Shown here piece by piece: positions 57,640 through 64,000 of a DNA stretch of 64,000 nt (its first letter is position 1; each line of letters opens with the position of its first letter). This stretch comes from Sphingomonas ginsenosidivorax. GTDB taxonomy: Bacteria > Pseudomonadota > Alphaproteobacteria > Sphingomonadales > Sphingomonadaceae. The notes under the pieces were generated by a model that worked only from the letters and a program-made list of their open reading frames with translations, was not told the origin of the DNA and ran no database searches. The stretch covers positions 2,731,001 to 2,795,000 of the forward strand of contig NZ_VOQR01000001.1 of the NCBI RefSeq assembly GCF_007995065.1. Reading direction: 5' to 3'. A program made the position numbers and the translations under genes.

Positions 57640-58485
57640 ATGCGCAAAGCCGCGCTGCTGCTGGTCATGGCGGTCGCCGGACTCGGCACGGCGTCCGCGC
57701 AGACCTTCCCCAAATTCACGGGCGTGGTCGTCGACGCGGCGAACGTCATCCCCGACGACCAGGAAGCGGCGCTGACGACGCGGCTGCAGGATCTGCAGAA
57801 GACGACCGGCAACCAGCTGGTCGTGGCGACGATCCCCAGCCTCGAAGGCTATCCGATCGAGGATTACGGCTATCGCCTGCTGCGCAGCTGGGGCGTCGGG
57901 CTGAAGGACGTCAACAACGGCGCGATCCTGATCGTCGCACCGAACGACCGGAAAGTCCGGATCGAGGTCGGCTATGGGCTCGAGCCCGTCCTGACCGACG
58001 CCTTCTCCAGCGTGATCGTCAACCAGCAGATCCTGCCCCGGTTCAAGGCCGGCGACATGCCCGGCGGGATCGTCGCGGGCGCGAACGCGGTCGCGGACCA
58101 GCTCGCACTGCCCGATGCCGAGGCGCGCGCGAAGGTCACCGCAGCGGCAGCCGAGTATGGCAAGACGCATCGCACGCAGGCCCAGGGCAGCGGCGGCGGC
58201 GTGCCGTTCGGGCTGATCTTCTGGCTGATCGTGCTCGCGGTCATCGTCGTGCCGATGATCGGTCGGCGCGCGCGGGGACGGCGCTATGGCGGCGGCGGCG
58301 GAAGCAACTGGCCGATCGTGCTGTGGAGCGTCGCCAACGAGATCGGCCGATCGAGCGGTGGCGGCGGCGGCTGGAGCGGCGGCGGCGGCGGCAGCGACAG
58401 TGGGGGCGGAGGCTGGATGGGCGGCGGCTTCACTGGCGGCGGCGGCGGATCCGCCGGTGGCGGCGGCGCGTCGGGGAGCTGGTGA
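57640..58485 (+). CDS. TPM-domain protein, YgcG-like, with Gly/Ser-rich tail
   Basis: 281 aa from ATG 57640. A signal peptide (MRKAALLLVMAVAGLGTASAQ) and TPM domain (about residues 26-165: FPKFTGVVVDAANVIPDD, VGYGLEPVLTDAFSSVI, GGIVAGANAVADQL) are followed by a transmembrane helix (VPFGLIFWLIVLAVIVVPMIG, about residues 183-203). A Gly-rich tail ends in W. TPM domains act as phosphatases or assembly factors in plants. Its function in bacteria is unknown. The second gene of a lemA-TPM-TPM set. Confidence 0.85.
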   Translation: MRKAALLLVMAVAGLGTASAQTFPKFTGVVVDAANVIPDDQEAALTTRLQDLQKTTGNQLVVATIPSLEGYPIEDYGYRLLRSWGVGLKDVNNGAILIVAPNDRKVRIEVGYGLEPVLTDAFSSVIVNQQILPRFKAGDMPGGIVAGANAVADQLALPDAEARAKVTAAAAEYGKTHRTQAQGSGGGVPFGLIFWLIVLAVIVVPMIGRRARGRRYGGGGGSNWPIVLWSVANEIGRSSGGGGGWSGGGGGSDSGGGGWMGGGFTGGGGGSAGGGGASGSW

Positions 58486-58486
58486 C

Positions 58487-59152
58487 ATGCGGCTGAGCAA
58501 TCTCGACCATGACCGCGTCACCGCCGCGGTGCGCGCCGCCGAACGCGATACCGACGGCGAGATCGTGACGATCGTCGCGGCCGGGTCCGACCGCTATCAC
58601 GACGTGTCGCTCCATTATGCGGTCCTCGCGATGCTGCTGGTACCCGCGCTGCTCGCGTTCCGGCCGGGGATTGCGGACTCGATCTATGCGCGGTTCGATC
58701 CCTGGGACCAGGCGCCGGTGGGCGCGCTGTTCGGCATCGCACTGATCCTGATGGTGCTGGTGTTCCTGCTGGTGCGGCTGATGCTGGCGTCGGACGCGCT
58801 GCGGATCGCGGTGTCGCCCGGACCGACCAAGACGCGGCGCGTGCGCCGGCGCGCGCTGGTGCTGTTCCGTGCCGGCGCCGAGAAGCGGACGCGCGCCTCG
58901 ACCGGCGTGCTGCTCTATCTCTCGATCGCCGAGCGCCGCGCGGAGATCATCGCCGATGCGGCGATCCACAGCCGCGTGCCCAACGAAACCTGGGGCGAGG
59001 CGATGGCGGCGGTGCTGGCAGGCGTGCGCGACGACCGGCCCGGCGACGGCATGGCGGACGCGGTGGTACGGATCGGCCTGGTCCTGACCGAACATTTCCC
59101 GAGGAGCGGCAAACCCGTGAACGAACTTCCCGACCGATTGATCGAATTGTGA
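58487..59152 (+). CDS. TPM-domain membrane protein with a cytosolic tail
   Basis: 221 aa from ATG 58487, 1 base after the previous stop. The first 50 residues (RVTAAVRAAERDTDGEIVTIVAAGSDRY) begin a TPM-like domain. Two transmembrane helices follow (about 47-60 and 82-101), then a half-domain with RTRASTGVLLYLSIAERRAEIIADAAIH and FPRSGKPVNELPDRLIEL at the end. It probably forms a membrane complex with the lemA and TPM products. Confidence 0.8.
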   Translation: MRLSNLDHDRVTAAVRAAERDTDGEIVTIVAAGSDRYHDVSLHYAVLAMLLVPALLAFRPGIADSIYARFDPWDQAPVGALFGIALILMVLVFLLVRLMLASDALRIAVSPGPTKTRRVRRRALVLFRAGAEKRTRASTGVLLYLSIAERRAEIIADAAIHSRVPNETWGEAMAAVLAGVRDDRPGDGMADAVVRIGLVLTEHFPRSGKPVNELPDRLIEL

Positions 59153-59162
59153 GCGCCGACCT

Positions 59163-59663
59163 TTGAGCATCGTCTGGGAGGGCCGTTACCTCACGATCCA
59201 GAAACAGGGGACGTGGGAATTCGCGACGCGGGCGGGCGACATCGCCGCGGCGGTGATCGTCGCGATCGACGACGGGCATATCCTGCTGGTCGAGCAGTTT
59301 CGCGTGCCGATCGGGCGCAACTGCCTCGAGCTGCCCGCCGGGCTGGTCGGCGACGAGACCGCGGGCGAGAGCGTCGCGGTCGCCGCGGGTCGCGAGCTCG
59401 AGGAAGAGACCGGCTATCGCGCCGATCGGATCGAGGATCTGGGGCTGTTCTATTCGTCGCCCGGGATGACCTCGGAATCGTTCACGCTGGTTCGCGCGTC
59501 TGGGCTGACGAAGGTCGGCGATGGCGGCGGCGACGGCGACGAGAACATCACCGTGCACCGGGTGAAGCTGGCCGAGGTCCCGGCGTTCGTAGCGGCGAAG
59601 CGTGCCGCGGGGGTGGCGATCGATGCAAAGATGGTGCTGATCCTGGCGGCGTCGATCCTCTAG
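59163..59663 (+). CDS. NUDIX hydrolase (ADP-ribose pyrophosphatase type)
   Basis: 166 aa from TTG (MSIVWEGRYLTIQKQGTWEF), 10 bases after the TPM gene. The Nudix box GDETAGESVAVAAGRELEEETGY (about residues 61-83) is complete. The preceding VPIGRNCLELPAG and following LGLFYSSPGMTSESF match the ADP-ribose/NUDIX pyrophosphatase group. It hydrolyses nucleoside-diphosphate sugars. The TTG start and weak Shine-Dalgarno make the N-terminus less certain, though family alignment supports it. Confidence 0.9.
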   Translation: MSIVWEGRYLTIQKQGTWEFATRAGDIAAAVIVAIDDGHILLVEQFRVPIGRNCLELPAGLVGDETAGESVAVAAGRELEEETGYRADRIEDLGLFYSSPGMTSESFTLVRASGLTKVGDGGGDGDENITVHRVKLAEVPAFVAAKRAAGVAIDAKMVLILAASIL

Positions 59664-59681
59664 CGCGCGTCGCCTTCCCCT

Positions 59682-59772
59682 CCGTTCGTGCTGAGCGAAG
59701 TCGAAGCACTGTTGTCCACAAGAGCGTCGCCCTCGTGAACAGGTGCCCTTCGACTGCGCTCAGGGCGAACGG
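59682..59772. repeat. REP-like palindrome, family G (CGTTCGTGCTGAGCG...CGCTCAGGGCGAACG)
   Basis: Arms CGTTCGTGCTGAGCGAAGTCGAAGCAC and the inverse GTGCCCTTCGACTGCGCTCAGGGCGAACG around a 35-base centre. It shares the TCCTGAGC...CGAAGG theme with the insert in the copy at 43342-43394. Confidence 0.78.
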
Positions 59773-59792
59773 TGGTGGTGATGATGGTGGAG

Positions 59793-60080
59793 CTACCCCG
59801 CCTTGCGCCGGGTCTCCCACCCCTTCTTCGCCGCCGCGGATCGGTCCGCCGCGCTGCGGCCAGCCGCCGCCTTCCCGCCGCGCTTCGCTGCCGCATGCGT
59901 GTCCGGCTTGCCGCGTCCCGAGCCCGACTTGTTGCCGCCACCCGAATCGGCATTCACCGTGGCCCAGGCGCGCCCTTCGGCTTCCTTTTCGGGAACGCCG
60001 CGCTCCTCATAGCTTTCGGCGATGTGCGCGGCCTTGCGCTTCTGCTTGTCGGTGTACGCGCTCTTGTCACCCTGCGGCAT
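59793..60080 (-). CDS. Small basic KGG-like/plasmid-stabilisation-type protein
   Basis: 95 aa from ATG 60080 (MPQGDKSAYTDKQKRKAAHI). A helical first half (about residues 8-45: YTDKQKRKAAHIAESYEERGV, EAEGRAWATVN) is followed by a Gly/Ala/Arg/Lys-rich half ending GWETRRKAG. The MPxGDKSxYTDKQxRKAxHIAE pattern is a small conserved alphaproteobacterial family often labelled plasmid stabilisation protein, though this locus is chromosomal. Function unknown; probably stress- or nucleic-acid-related by composition. Confidence 0.75.
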   Translation of the reverse strand: MPQGDKSAYTDKQKRKAAHIAESYEERGVPEKEAEGRAWATVNADSGGGNKSGSGRGKPDTHAAAKRGGKAAAGRSAADRSAAAKKGWETRRKAG

Positions 60081-60117
60081 CGCGGCTCTCCCTATGGAAA
60101 GCCGACAACGCGCAAGC

Positions 60118-60699
60118 TTAGCGACCGATCCAGTCGGCGAGCTGCGTCGCGACCTGGTTCGCCGCCTGGTTGATCCCCGCGGCCGCGGACGGCGCATCGA
60201 TCGCGGCGACGGGCACGCGCGCCTCGAAGCGGCGCTTCTCGACCGAGGTCTTGCCAGCGCGAGTCAGCGAGGCGTCGAACGTCACAACCGCCTCGCGCGT
60301 GCCGGCATCGAGCCCGAAATTGCGGAGCTCGCCTGCCAGCTGCGCGCTGGGATCGCCGACCGACTGGACCGTCGACAGCACGACCAGCCCGGTACGCGCC
60401 GCGATCGTGTCCGCCGACAGTCGCGCGAACAGCCGCGCCGGCGGTTCGGACCATTGCGCGTCGGGGACGTAGGCGATGCTCGTCGGCGTCGCTTGCACCG
60501 GTACACGCGCGGTGGCGAGCGCCAGCGGCGTGGTCGGGACCTGGATGGTGATCGACCGCGCGGTCGCCGAATCCTGGTTCTGCCCGACCGGCACCTGCGA
60601 GCTGCTCGTCAGCGTCAGCAGCGAGGGCGGCGGCTTGGCGCCGAAGCTGATGCACCCGGCCAGCGGGAGCATCGCGATCAGGATGAGTGGTGTCTTCAT
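60118..60699 (-). CDS. ABC-type transport auxiliary lipoprotein (MlaEFD-linked, PqiC/YmbA-type)
   Basis: 193 aa from ATG 60699 (MKTPLILIAMLPLAGC), with GAGG 6 bases upstream; a GTG at 60711 overlapping the mlaD stop (GTGA) is the alternative. The lipobox is LAGC. The body contains the ABC_trans_aux pattern (ITIQVPTTPLALATARVPVQ, VPDAQWSEPPARLFARLSADTI, LDAGTREAVVTFDASLTRAGKT). Such lipoproteins sit in the periplasm with the MCE subunit and support lipid passage between membranes. Last gene of the mlaEFD operon. Confidence 0.85.
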   Translation of the reverse strand: MKTPLILIAMLPLAGCISFGAKPPPSLLTLTSSSQVPVGQNQDSATARSITIQVPTTPLALATARVPVQATPTSIAYVPDAQWSEPPARLFARLSADTIAARTGLVVLSTVQSVGDPSAQLAGELRNFGLDAGTREAVVTFDASLTRAGKTSVEKRRFEARVPVAAIDAPSAAAGINQAANQVATQLADWIGR

Positions 60700-60707
60700 G
60701 GCGTGCC

Positions 60708-61673
60708 TCACTTACCCTTGTAATCCGGGAGCTTCTGCTGGCCGATCAGCGAGCTGGCCCCCTGCTGGTCGACCTTTTCCGCGACCGACGACAGCGCCGC
60801 CGCAGTGGTGCGCAGGTCGTGGACCAGACGGTTGGCCTCGGGGATCGTCGTCTTCGAGAAGGCCTGCAGGCCCGGTCGTGCATCGCCGATCGCCGCGTTG
60901 AGCGTATCCGCGCTCGTCTGCGCCGACATGATCGCCTTGTTGAGGTTCGCCATCGCCGGCTTCACGTCCTCCGACAGCACGCCGTTGGTGGTCTTGGCGA
61001 GCACACCGAACTGCTGCGCGGCATCGCCCGCCTGCTGGATCGCGACCCGGGTCTGCGCCAGCGTCGCGGCGATCTCGGGACCGCGATCGGCCAGCGCATC
61101 GGTCAGGCGGTTGGTGTTCTCGAGGATACCCGCGATCGACGCCTGGTTGCGGTCGGTGAGCAGCCCGGTCAGCCGCTCGGTCAGCGTCGACAGACGCTCT
61201 AGCAGCTGCGGTGCCGAATTGAGGATCGCGCCGAGGCCGCCCAGCTTGGTCGGGATCACGGGAACGCCGTAGGGGCATTCGGTCGGCGTGCTGACTTCGG
61301 GGCAGCCGATCGCCGCGGCACCCTTGCGGGCACCGTCGAGCGAGATCTGGCTGACGCCGGTGAAGCCGACGCCCGAGATCGACGCGGTGGTGCCCTGCAG
61401 GATCGGGGTCTCGTCCTTGACGCTGATGCGGACGCGCACGAACTGCGGATCGTTCTTCCACAGCGAGATTCCCTTGACCTGCCCCGACGGCACGCCCGAG
61501 AAGGTGACCGCGGAACCGGGTGCGAGACCGTCGACCGACTGGCGGAAGAAGATGTCGTATTCCTTCTCCGCGGTGCCGCCGAGCCGCGCGATCCACACGG
61601 TGAAGAGCGCCAGCACCGCGAGCAGGATCAACACGACCGCTCCGACGAGGACATGGTTCGAACGGGTTTCCAT
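60708..61673 (-). CDS. mlaD: MCE-family lipid transport protein MlaD
   Basis: 321 aa. A single N-terminal helix (HVLVGAVVLILLAVLALFTVW, about residues 7-27) anchors it in the inner membrane. The MCE domain (about 38-115) contains YDIFFRQSVDGLAPGSAVTFSGVPSGQVKGI. Helical segments toward the C-terminus (LLERLSTLTERLTGLLTDRN and others) follow. It forms a hexameric ring that passes lipid to the periplasm. The start overlaps mlaF by one base and the end meets the lipoprotein gene. Confidence 0.9.
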   Translation of the reverse strand: METRSNHVLVGAVVLILLAVLALFTVWIARLGGTAEKEYDIFFRQSVDGLAPGSAVTFSGVPSGQVKGISLWKNDPQFVRVRISVKDETPILQGTTASISGVGFTGVSQISLDGARKGAAAIGCPEVSTPTECPYGVPVIPTKLGGLGAILNSAPQLLERLSTLTERLTGLLTDRNQASIAGILENTNRLTDALADRGPEIAATLAQTRVAIQQAGDAAQQFGVLAKTTNGVLSEDVKPAMANLNKAIMSAQTSADTLNAAIGDARPGLQAFSKTTIPEANRLVHDLRTTAAALSSVAEKVDQQGASSLIGQQKLPDYKGK

Positions 61674-62509
61674 CAGCGTGCCTCAGCCTTGATCGACGCC
61701 TGCTCGGCGGCGTGACGTTCCTGCGTTGCGACCGCGGCGCGGCCGCGCGGTCCCTTGAAATATTCCTCGATCCACGGATGGTCGAGCGCGAGCAGCTCGT
61801 CGATCGTGCCGACCGCGATCACCTTCTTGTCCGCCAGCACAGCGACGCGGTCGCAGATCGCGTACAGCGTATCGAGGTCGTGCGTGATCAGGAACACGGT
61901 CAGTCCCAACGTCTTCTGGAGCGACTGCGTCAGCGAATCGAACGCGGCGGCGCCGATCGGGTCGAGCCCCGCGGTCGGCTCGTCGAGGAACAGCAATTCC
62001 GGATCGAGTGCGAGCGCGCGGGCAAGTCCTGCGCGCTTCTTCATCCCGCCCGACAGCTCGGCCGGGAATTTGGGCGCGGCATCGGCGGGCAGCCCGGTCA
62101 TCACGACCTTGTACGATGCGATCTCGGCCAGCAGCGCGGGGCTCAGGTCCGGGTAGAATTCGCGCAGGGGCACTTCGACGTTCTCGGCGACGGTCAGCGT
62201 CGAGAACAGTGCGCCGCCCTGGAACAGCACGCCCCAGCGCTTGCGGATCTCGACGGCCTCGGTCTCGTCGCGGTCGATGTTCGATTCGCCGAACACCGTC
62301 ACGTCCCCCGTGTCGGGCCGCTGCAGCCCGATGATCGAGCGCATCAGCACCGATTTGCCGGTGCCCGACCCGCCGACCACCCCGAGGATCTCGCCGCGCC
62401 GGACCTCGAGATCGAGCCCCTCATGGACCACCGAGTCGCCGAAGCTGTTGCGCAGGCCCTTGACCGAGATCACGATGTCGCGATCGTCCCGCTTTGTCGT
62501 CTGCGGCAT
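61673..62509 (-). CDS. mlaF: ABC transporter ATP-binding protein MlaF
   Basis: 278 aa from MPQTTKRDDRDIVISVKGLR. Walker A is VGGSGTGKSVLMR (about residues 47-59), the Q loop FQGGALFS, the signature ELSGGMKKRAGLARALAL (about 150-167) and Walker B LLFLDEPTAGLD with the H loop LITHDLDTLYAI. It powers the Mla transporter. It is coupled to mlaE and mlaD through one-base stop/start overlaps. Confidence 0.93.
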   Translation of the reverse strand: MPQTTKRDDRDIVISVKGLRNSFGDSVVHEGLDLEVRRGEILGVVGGSGTGKSVLMRSIIGLQRPDTGDVTVFGESNIDRDETEAVEIRKRWGVLFQGGALFSTLTVAENVEVPLREFYPDLSPALLAEIASYKVVMTGLPADAAPKFPAELSGGMKKRAGLARALALDPELLFLDEPTAGLDPIGAAAFDSLTQSLQKTLGLTVFLITHDLDTLYAICDRVAVLADKKVIAVGTIDELLALDHPWIEEYFKGPRGRAAVATQERHAAEQASIKAEAR

Positions 62510-63618
62510 CAGTTCCACCCCAGCCAGGTGAAGAACACCGCGAAGAAGGCGTCGAGCACGATCACCAGGAAGATCGCCTGCACGACCGCCGAGGTCGTGC
62601 GCTTGCCTACCTGCTCCGAATCGCTCTCGACCAGCATGCCCTGGAAGCAGCCCGCCACGGCGATGATCGCGCCGAACACCGGTGCCTTGATCAGCCCAAC
62701 ATACAGGTCGGTGATCGGCACCACTTCGCGAATGCGCTGGACGAACGTGATCGGTGGCACGCCGAGCGTGACCCAGACCAGCAGGCCGCCGCCGATCAAC
62801 GCGATCATCGAGGCGTAGAAGCCCAGCAGCGGCATCAGCAGCACCGCGGCAATCGTCCGCGGAAGCACCAGCGCCTCGAGCGGCGAGACGCCGATCGTCC
62901 GCATCGCATCGATCTCTTCGGTCAGCTTCATCGTGCCGATCTGCGCGGCGAACGCCGAGCCGGACCGTCCCGCGACCATGATCGCGGTCATCAGCACGCC
63001 CATTTCGCGCAGCGTCAGGCGCCCGACCAGGTTGATCGTGAACACCTCCGCACCGAACTGGCGAAGCTGCACCGCGCCCTGCTGCGCGATCACGACGCCG
63101 ATCAGGATGCTCATCAGTCCGATGATCGCCAGCGCCTGGACGCCGACCGATTCGAACTGCTGCACCACCGCGTCGAAGCGGAAGCGGCGCGGGTGGCGGA
63201 TGACGGCAAGCAGCGCGAGCGTGGTCGCGCCCATGAACCCGATCAGGCCGTACATCGTCCGGAAGCTCTGGACGACGGCATCGCCGATCTCGCCCAGCAC
63301 GCGCGTGAAGGCACTCGTCTTGCCCTCGCGCAGCGCCAGTGGCTGGTCCGCGGCGACGACCTGATCGAACAGGTTCTGGCCGTCCTCGTCGAGACCCTCG
63401 ATCGTCGCATCGTTGCGCGCGGCGAATCGATGGACGACCCACGCGCCGACGGTGTCGATTCGATCGATGCCGCTCAGGTCGACCCGCTTGACCGAACCGC
63501 CGTCGACGGCCTCGAGGCGATCGGGAAGTGTGCCGAGTCGGGCCAGCGACAAATTGCCGGTGAACCGCAACGTGCCGCCATCGGCGGTGTCCTGCTGGAA
63601 ATCGGCCATAGCGCTCAT
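62509..63618 (-). CDS. mlaE: MlaE permease with fused N-terminal STAS (MlaB-like) domain
   Basis: 369 aa from ATG 63618 (MSAMADFQQD; AAGG 8 bases upstream). Residues about 8-90 are a STAS domain (LRFTGNLSLARLGTLP, RVDLSGIDRIDTVGAWVVHRF), which in E. coli is the separate protein MlaB. The permease follows, with TINLVGRLTLREMGVLMTAIMVAGRSGSAFAAQIGTMK and the DAMRTIGVSPLEALVLPRTIA EQ-loop region. It forms the channel of the Mla importer/exporter. First gene of the operon. Confidence 0.93.
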   Translation of the reverse strand: MSAMADFQQDTADGGTLRFTGNLSLARLGTLPDRLEAVDGGSVKRVDLSGIDRIDTVGAWVVHRFAARNDATIEGLDEDGQNLFDQVVAADQPLALREGKTSAFTRVLGEIGDAVVQSFRTMYGLIGFMGATTLALLAVIRHPRRFRFDAVVQQFESVGVQALAIIGLMSILIGVVIAQQGAVQLRQFGAEVFTINLVGRLTLREMGVLMTAIMVAGRSGSAFAAQIGTMKLTEEIDAMRTIGVSPLEALVLPRTIAAVLLMPLLGFYASMIALIGGGLLVWVTLGVPPITFVQRIREVVPITDLYVGLIKAPVFGAIIAVAGCFQGMLVESDSEQVGKRTTSAVVQAIFLVIVLDAFFAVFFTWLGWN

Positions 63619-63680
63619 CGCGCGCACCTTTGCGGCAAAGTCGCTGGATCGGCAAGGCGAATGCGGCGTAAGCCGAACCG

Positions 63681-64000
63681 ATGACCACACGCCTCGCCAT
63701 TTACGACATGGACAAGACGATCACGCACGCGCCCACCTGGACGCCGTTCCTGATCCACACCGCGAAAAACAGCGCGCCCTGGCGGCTCGCACTCATCCCG
63801 TTCGCCGGCTTTGCCGCCGCCGGATACGTCGCGCGCCTCATCAGCCGCGGCCGGCTGAAATATGTGATGCAGCGGATGATGCTGGGCAAGCACATGTCCG
63901 AAGCGGCCGAACGCCGCGCGGCAGAGGCGTTCGCCGACCGGGTGATGGCCGACCGCGTGTTCGCGGGCGCGCTGGCGCGGATCGCGGCGGACCGCGCGGC
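63681..64000 (+). CDS. HAD-IB family phosphatase (SerB-like), N-terminal part
   Basis: The gene continues past the right edge; 106 codons are visible from MTTRLAIYDMDKTITHAPTWTP. The HAD catalytic motif DMDKT (Asp nucleophile) at residues 9-13 and the FLIHTAKNSAPWRLALIPF hydrophobic cap stretch fit the SerB-like HAD-IB group found in lipid phosphate and sugar phosphate hydrolases. It is divergent from mlaE with 62 bases between. The remaining catalytic motifs are out of the window. Confidence 0.82.
   Translation, partial: MTTRLAIYDMDKTITHAPTWTPFLIHTAKNSAPWRLALIPFAGFAAAGYVARLISRGRLKYVMQRMMLGKHMSEAAERRAAEAFADRVMADRVFAGALARIAADRA

Noticed and set aside
58350..58480. GGC-rich tandem stretch as a DNA repeat element
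   Set aside because: It codes for the Gly-rich tail of the TPM protein, in frame.

Overview
The window is a very GC-rich stretch of alphaproteobacterial chromosome that looks like Sphingomonas or a close sphingomonad. The evidence is housekeeping gene content and order (rimP-nusA-ylxR-infB-rbfA-truB-rpsO-pnp; rsmE-gshA), an alphaproteobacterial two-domain YlxR, an STAS-MlaE fusion, a TonB-dependent receptor, and a circularly permuted two-piece tmRNA whose tag reads ANDNEALAIAA. I see no phage, insertion sequence, integrase or CRISPR array; the region reads as core chromosome heavily decorated with REP-like palindromes.

Layout. 0-9 kb: the start of a branched-chain 2-oxoacid dehydrogenase E1 alpha gene (cut by the window edge), a fumarylacetoacetate hydrolase family enzyme, an FAD-dependent ferredoxin reductase, tRNA-Leu(CAA), a TonB-dependent receptor, typA/bipA and a medium-chain oxidoreductase. 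9-19 kb: a TelA pair, a GFA protein, the ubiA-pmbA-inositol-phosphatase operon (minus strand), rsmE-gshA, an ICMT-like membrane protein and tRNA-Gly(TCC). 19-27 kb: a GAF histidine kinase, a three-gene regulatory locus (membrane-tethered LuxR-type HTH, small membrane protein, winged-helix regulator), tRNA-Tyr, rlmB, a 2Fe-2S ferredoxin, an AlkA-like glycosylase, an MlaA-like protein and an Nramp transporter.

27-39 kb is a glycogen locus: glgP-glgB (4-nt overlap), glgC, then glgA-pgm-treA-citE-like, each pair joined by a 4-nt stop/start overlap. Phosphorylase, branching enzyme, ADP-glucose pyrophosphorylase, synthase and phosphoglucomutase form a complete make-and-break cycle; a periplasmic GH37 trehalase is coupled to it, which suggests trehalose-derived glucose feeds the same pool.

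40-53 kb is the translation/transcription-factor cluster. It carries unusual insertions: a tautomerase gene coupled to nusA, an antisense GIY-YIG nuclease gene bracketed by repeat copies between nusA and ylxR, an in-frame repeat inside truB, and repeat ends that appear to supply the ribosome-binding sites of rbfA and (in the glycogen locus) glgA.

53-64 kb: a six-helix chemoreceptor coupled to a small protein, a multi-pass membrane protein, the tmRNA gene (minus strand, filling what looks like an empty 430-base gap), an Rrf2 regulator, mscL, a lemA-TPM-TPM cluster, a NUDIX hydrolase, and an mlaE-mlaF-mlaD-lipoprotein operon (minus strand) for outer-membrane lipid transport, followed by a HAD phosphatase cut by the right edge.

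Starts were reassigned by eye from Shine-Dalgarno spacing, family N-termini and overlap with neighbours. No database search was run; family names rest on motif and sequence recognition.
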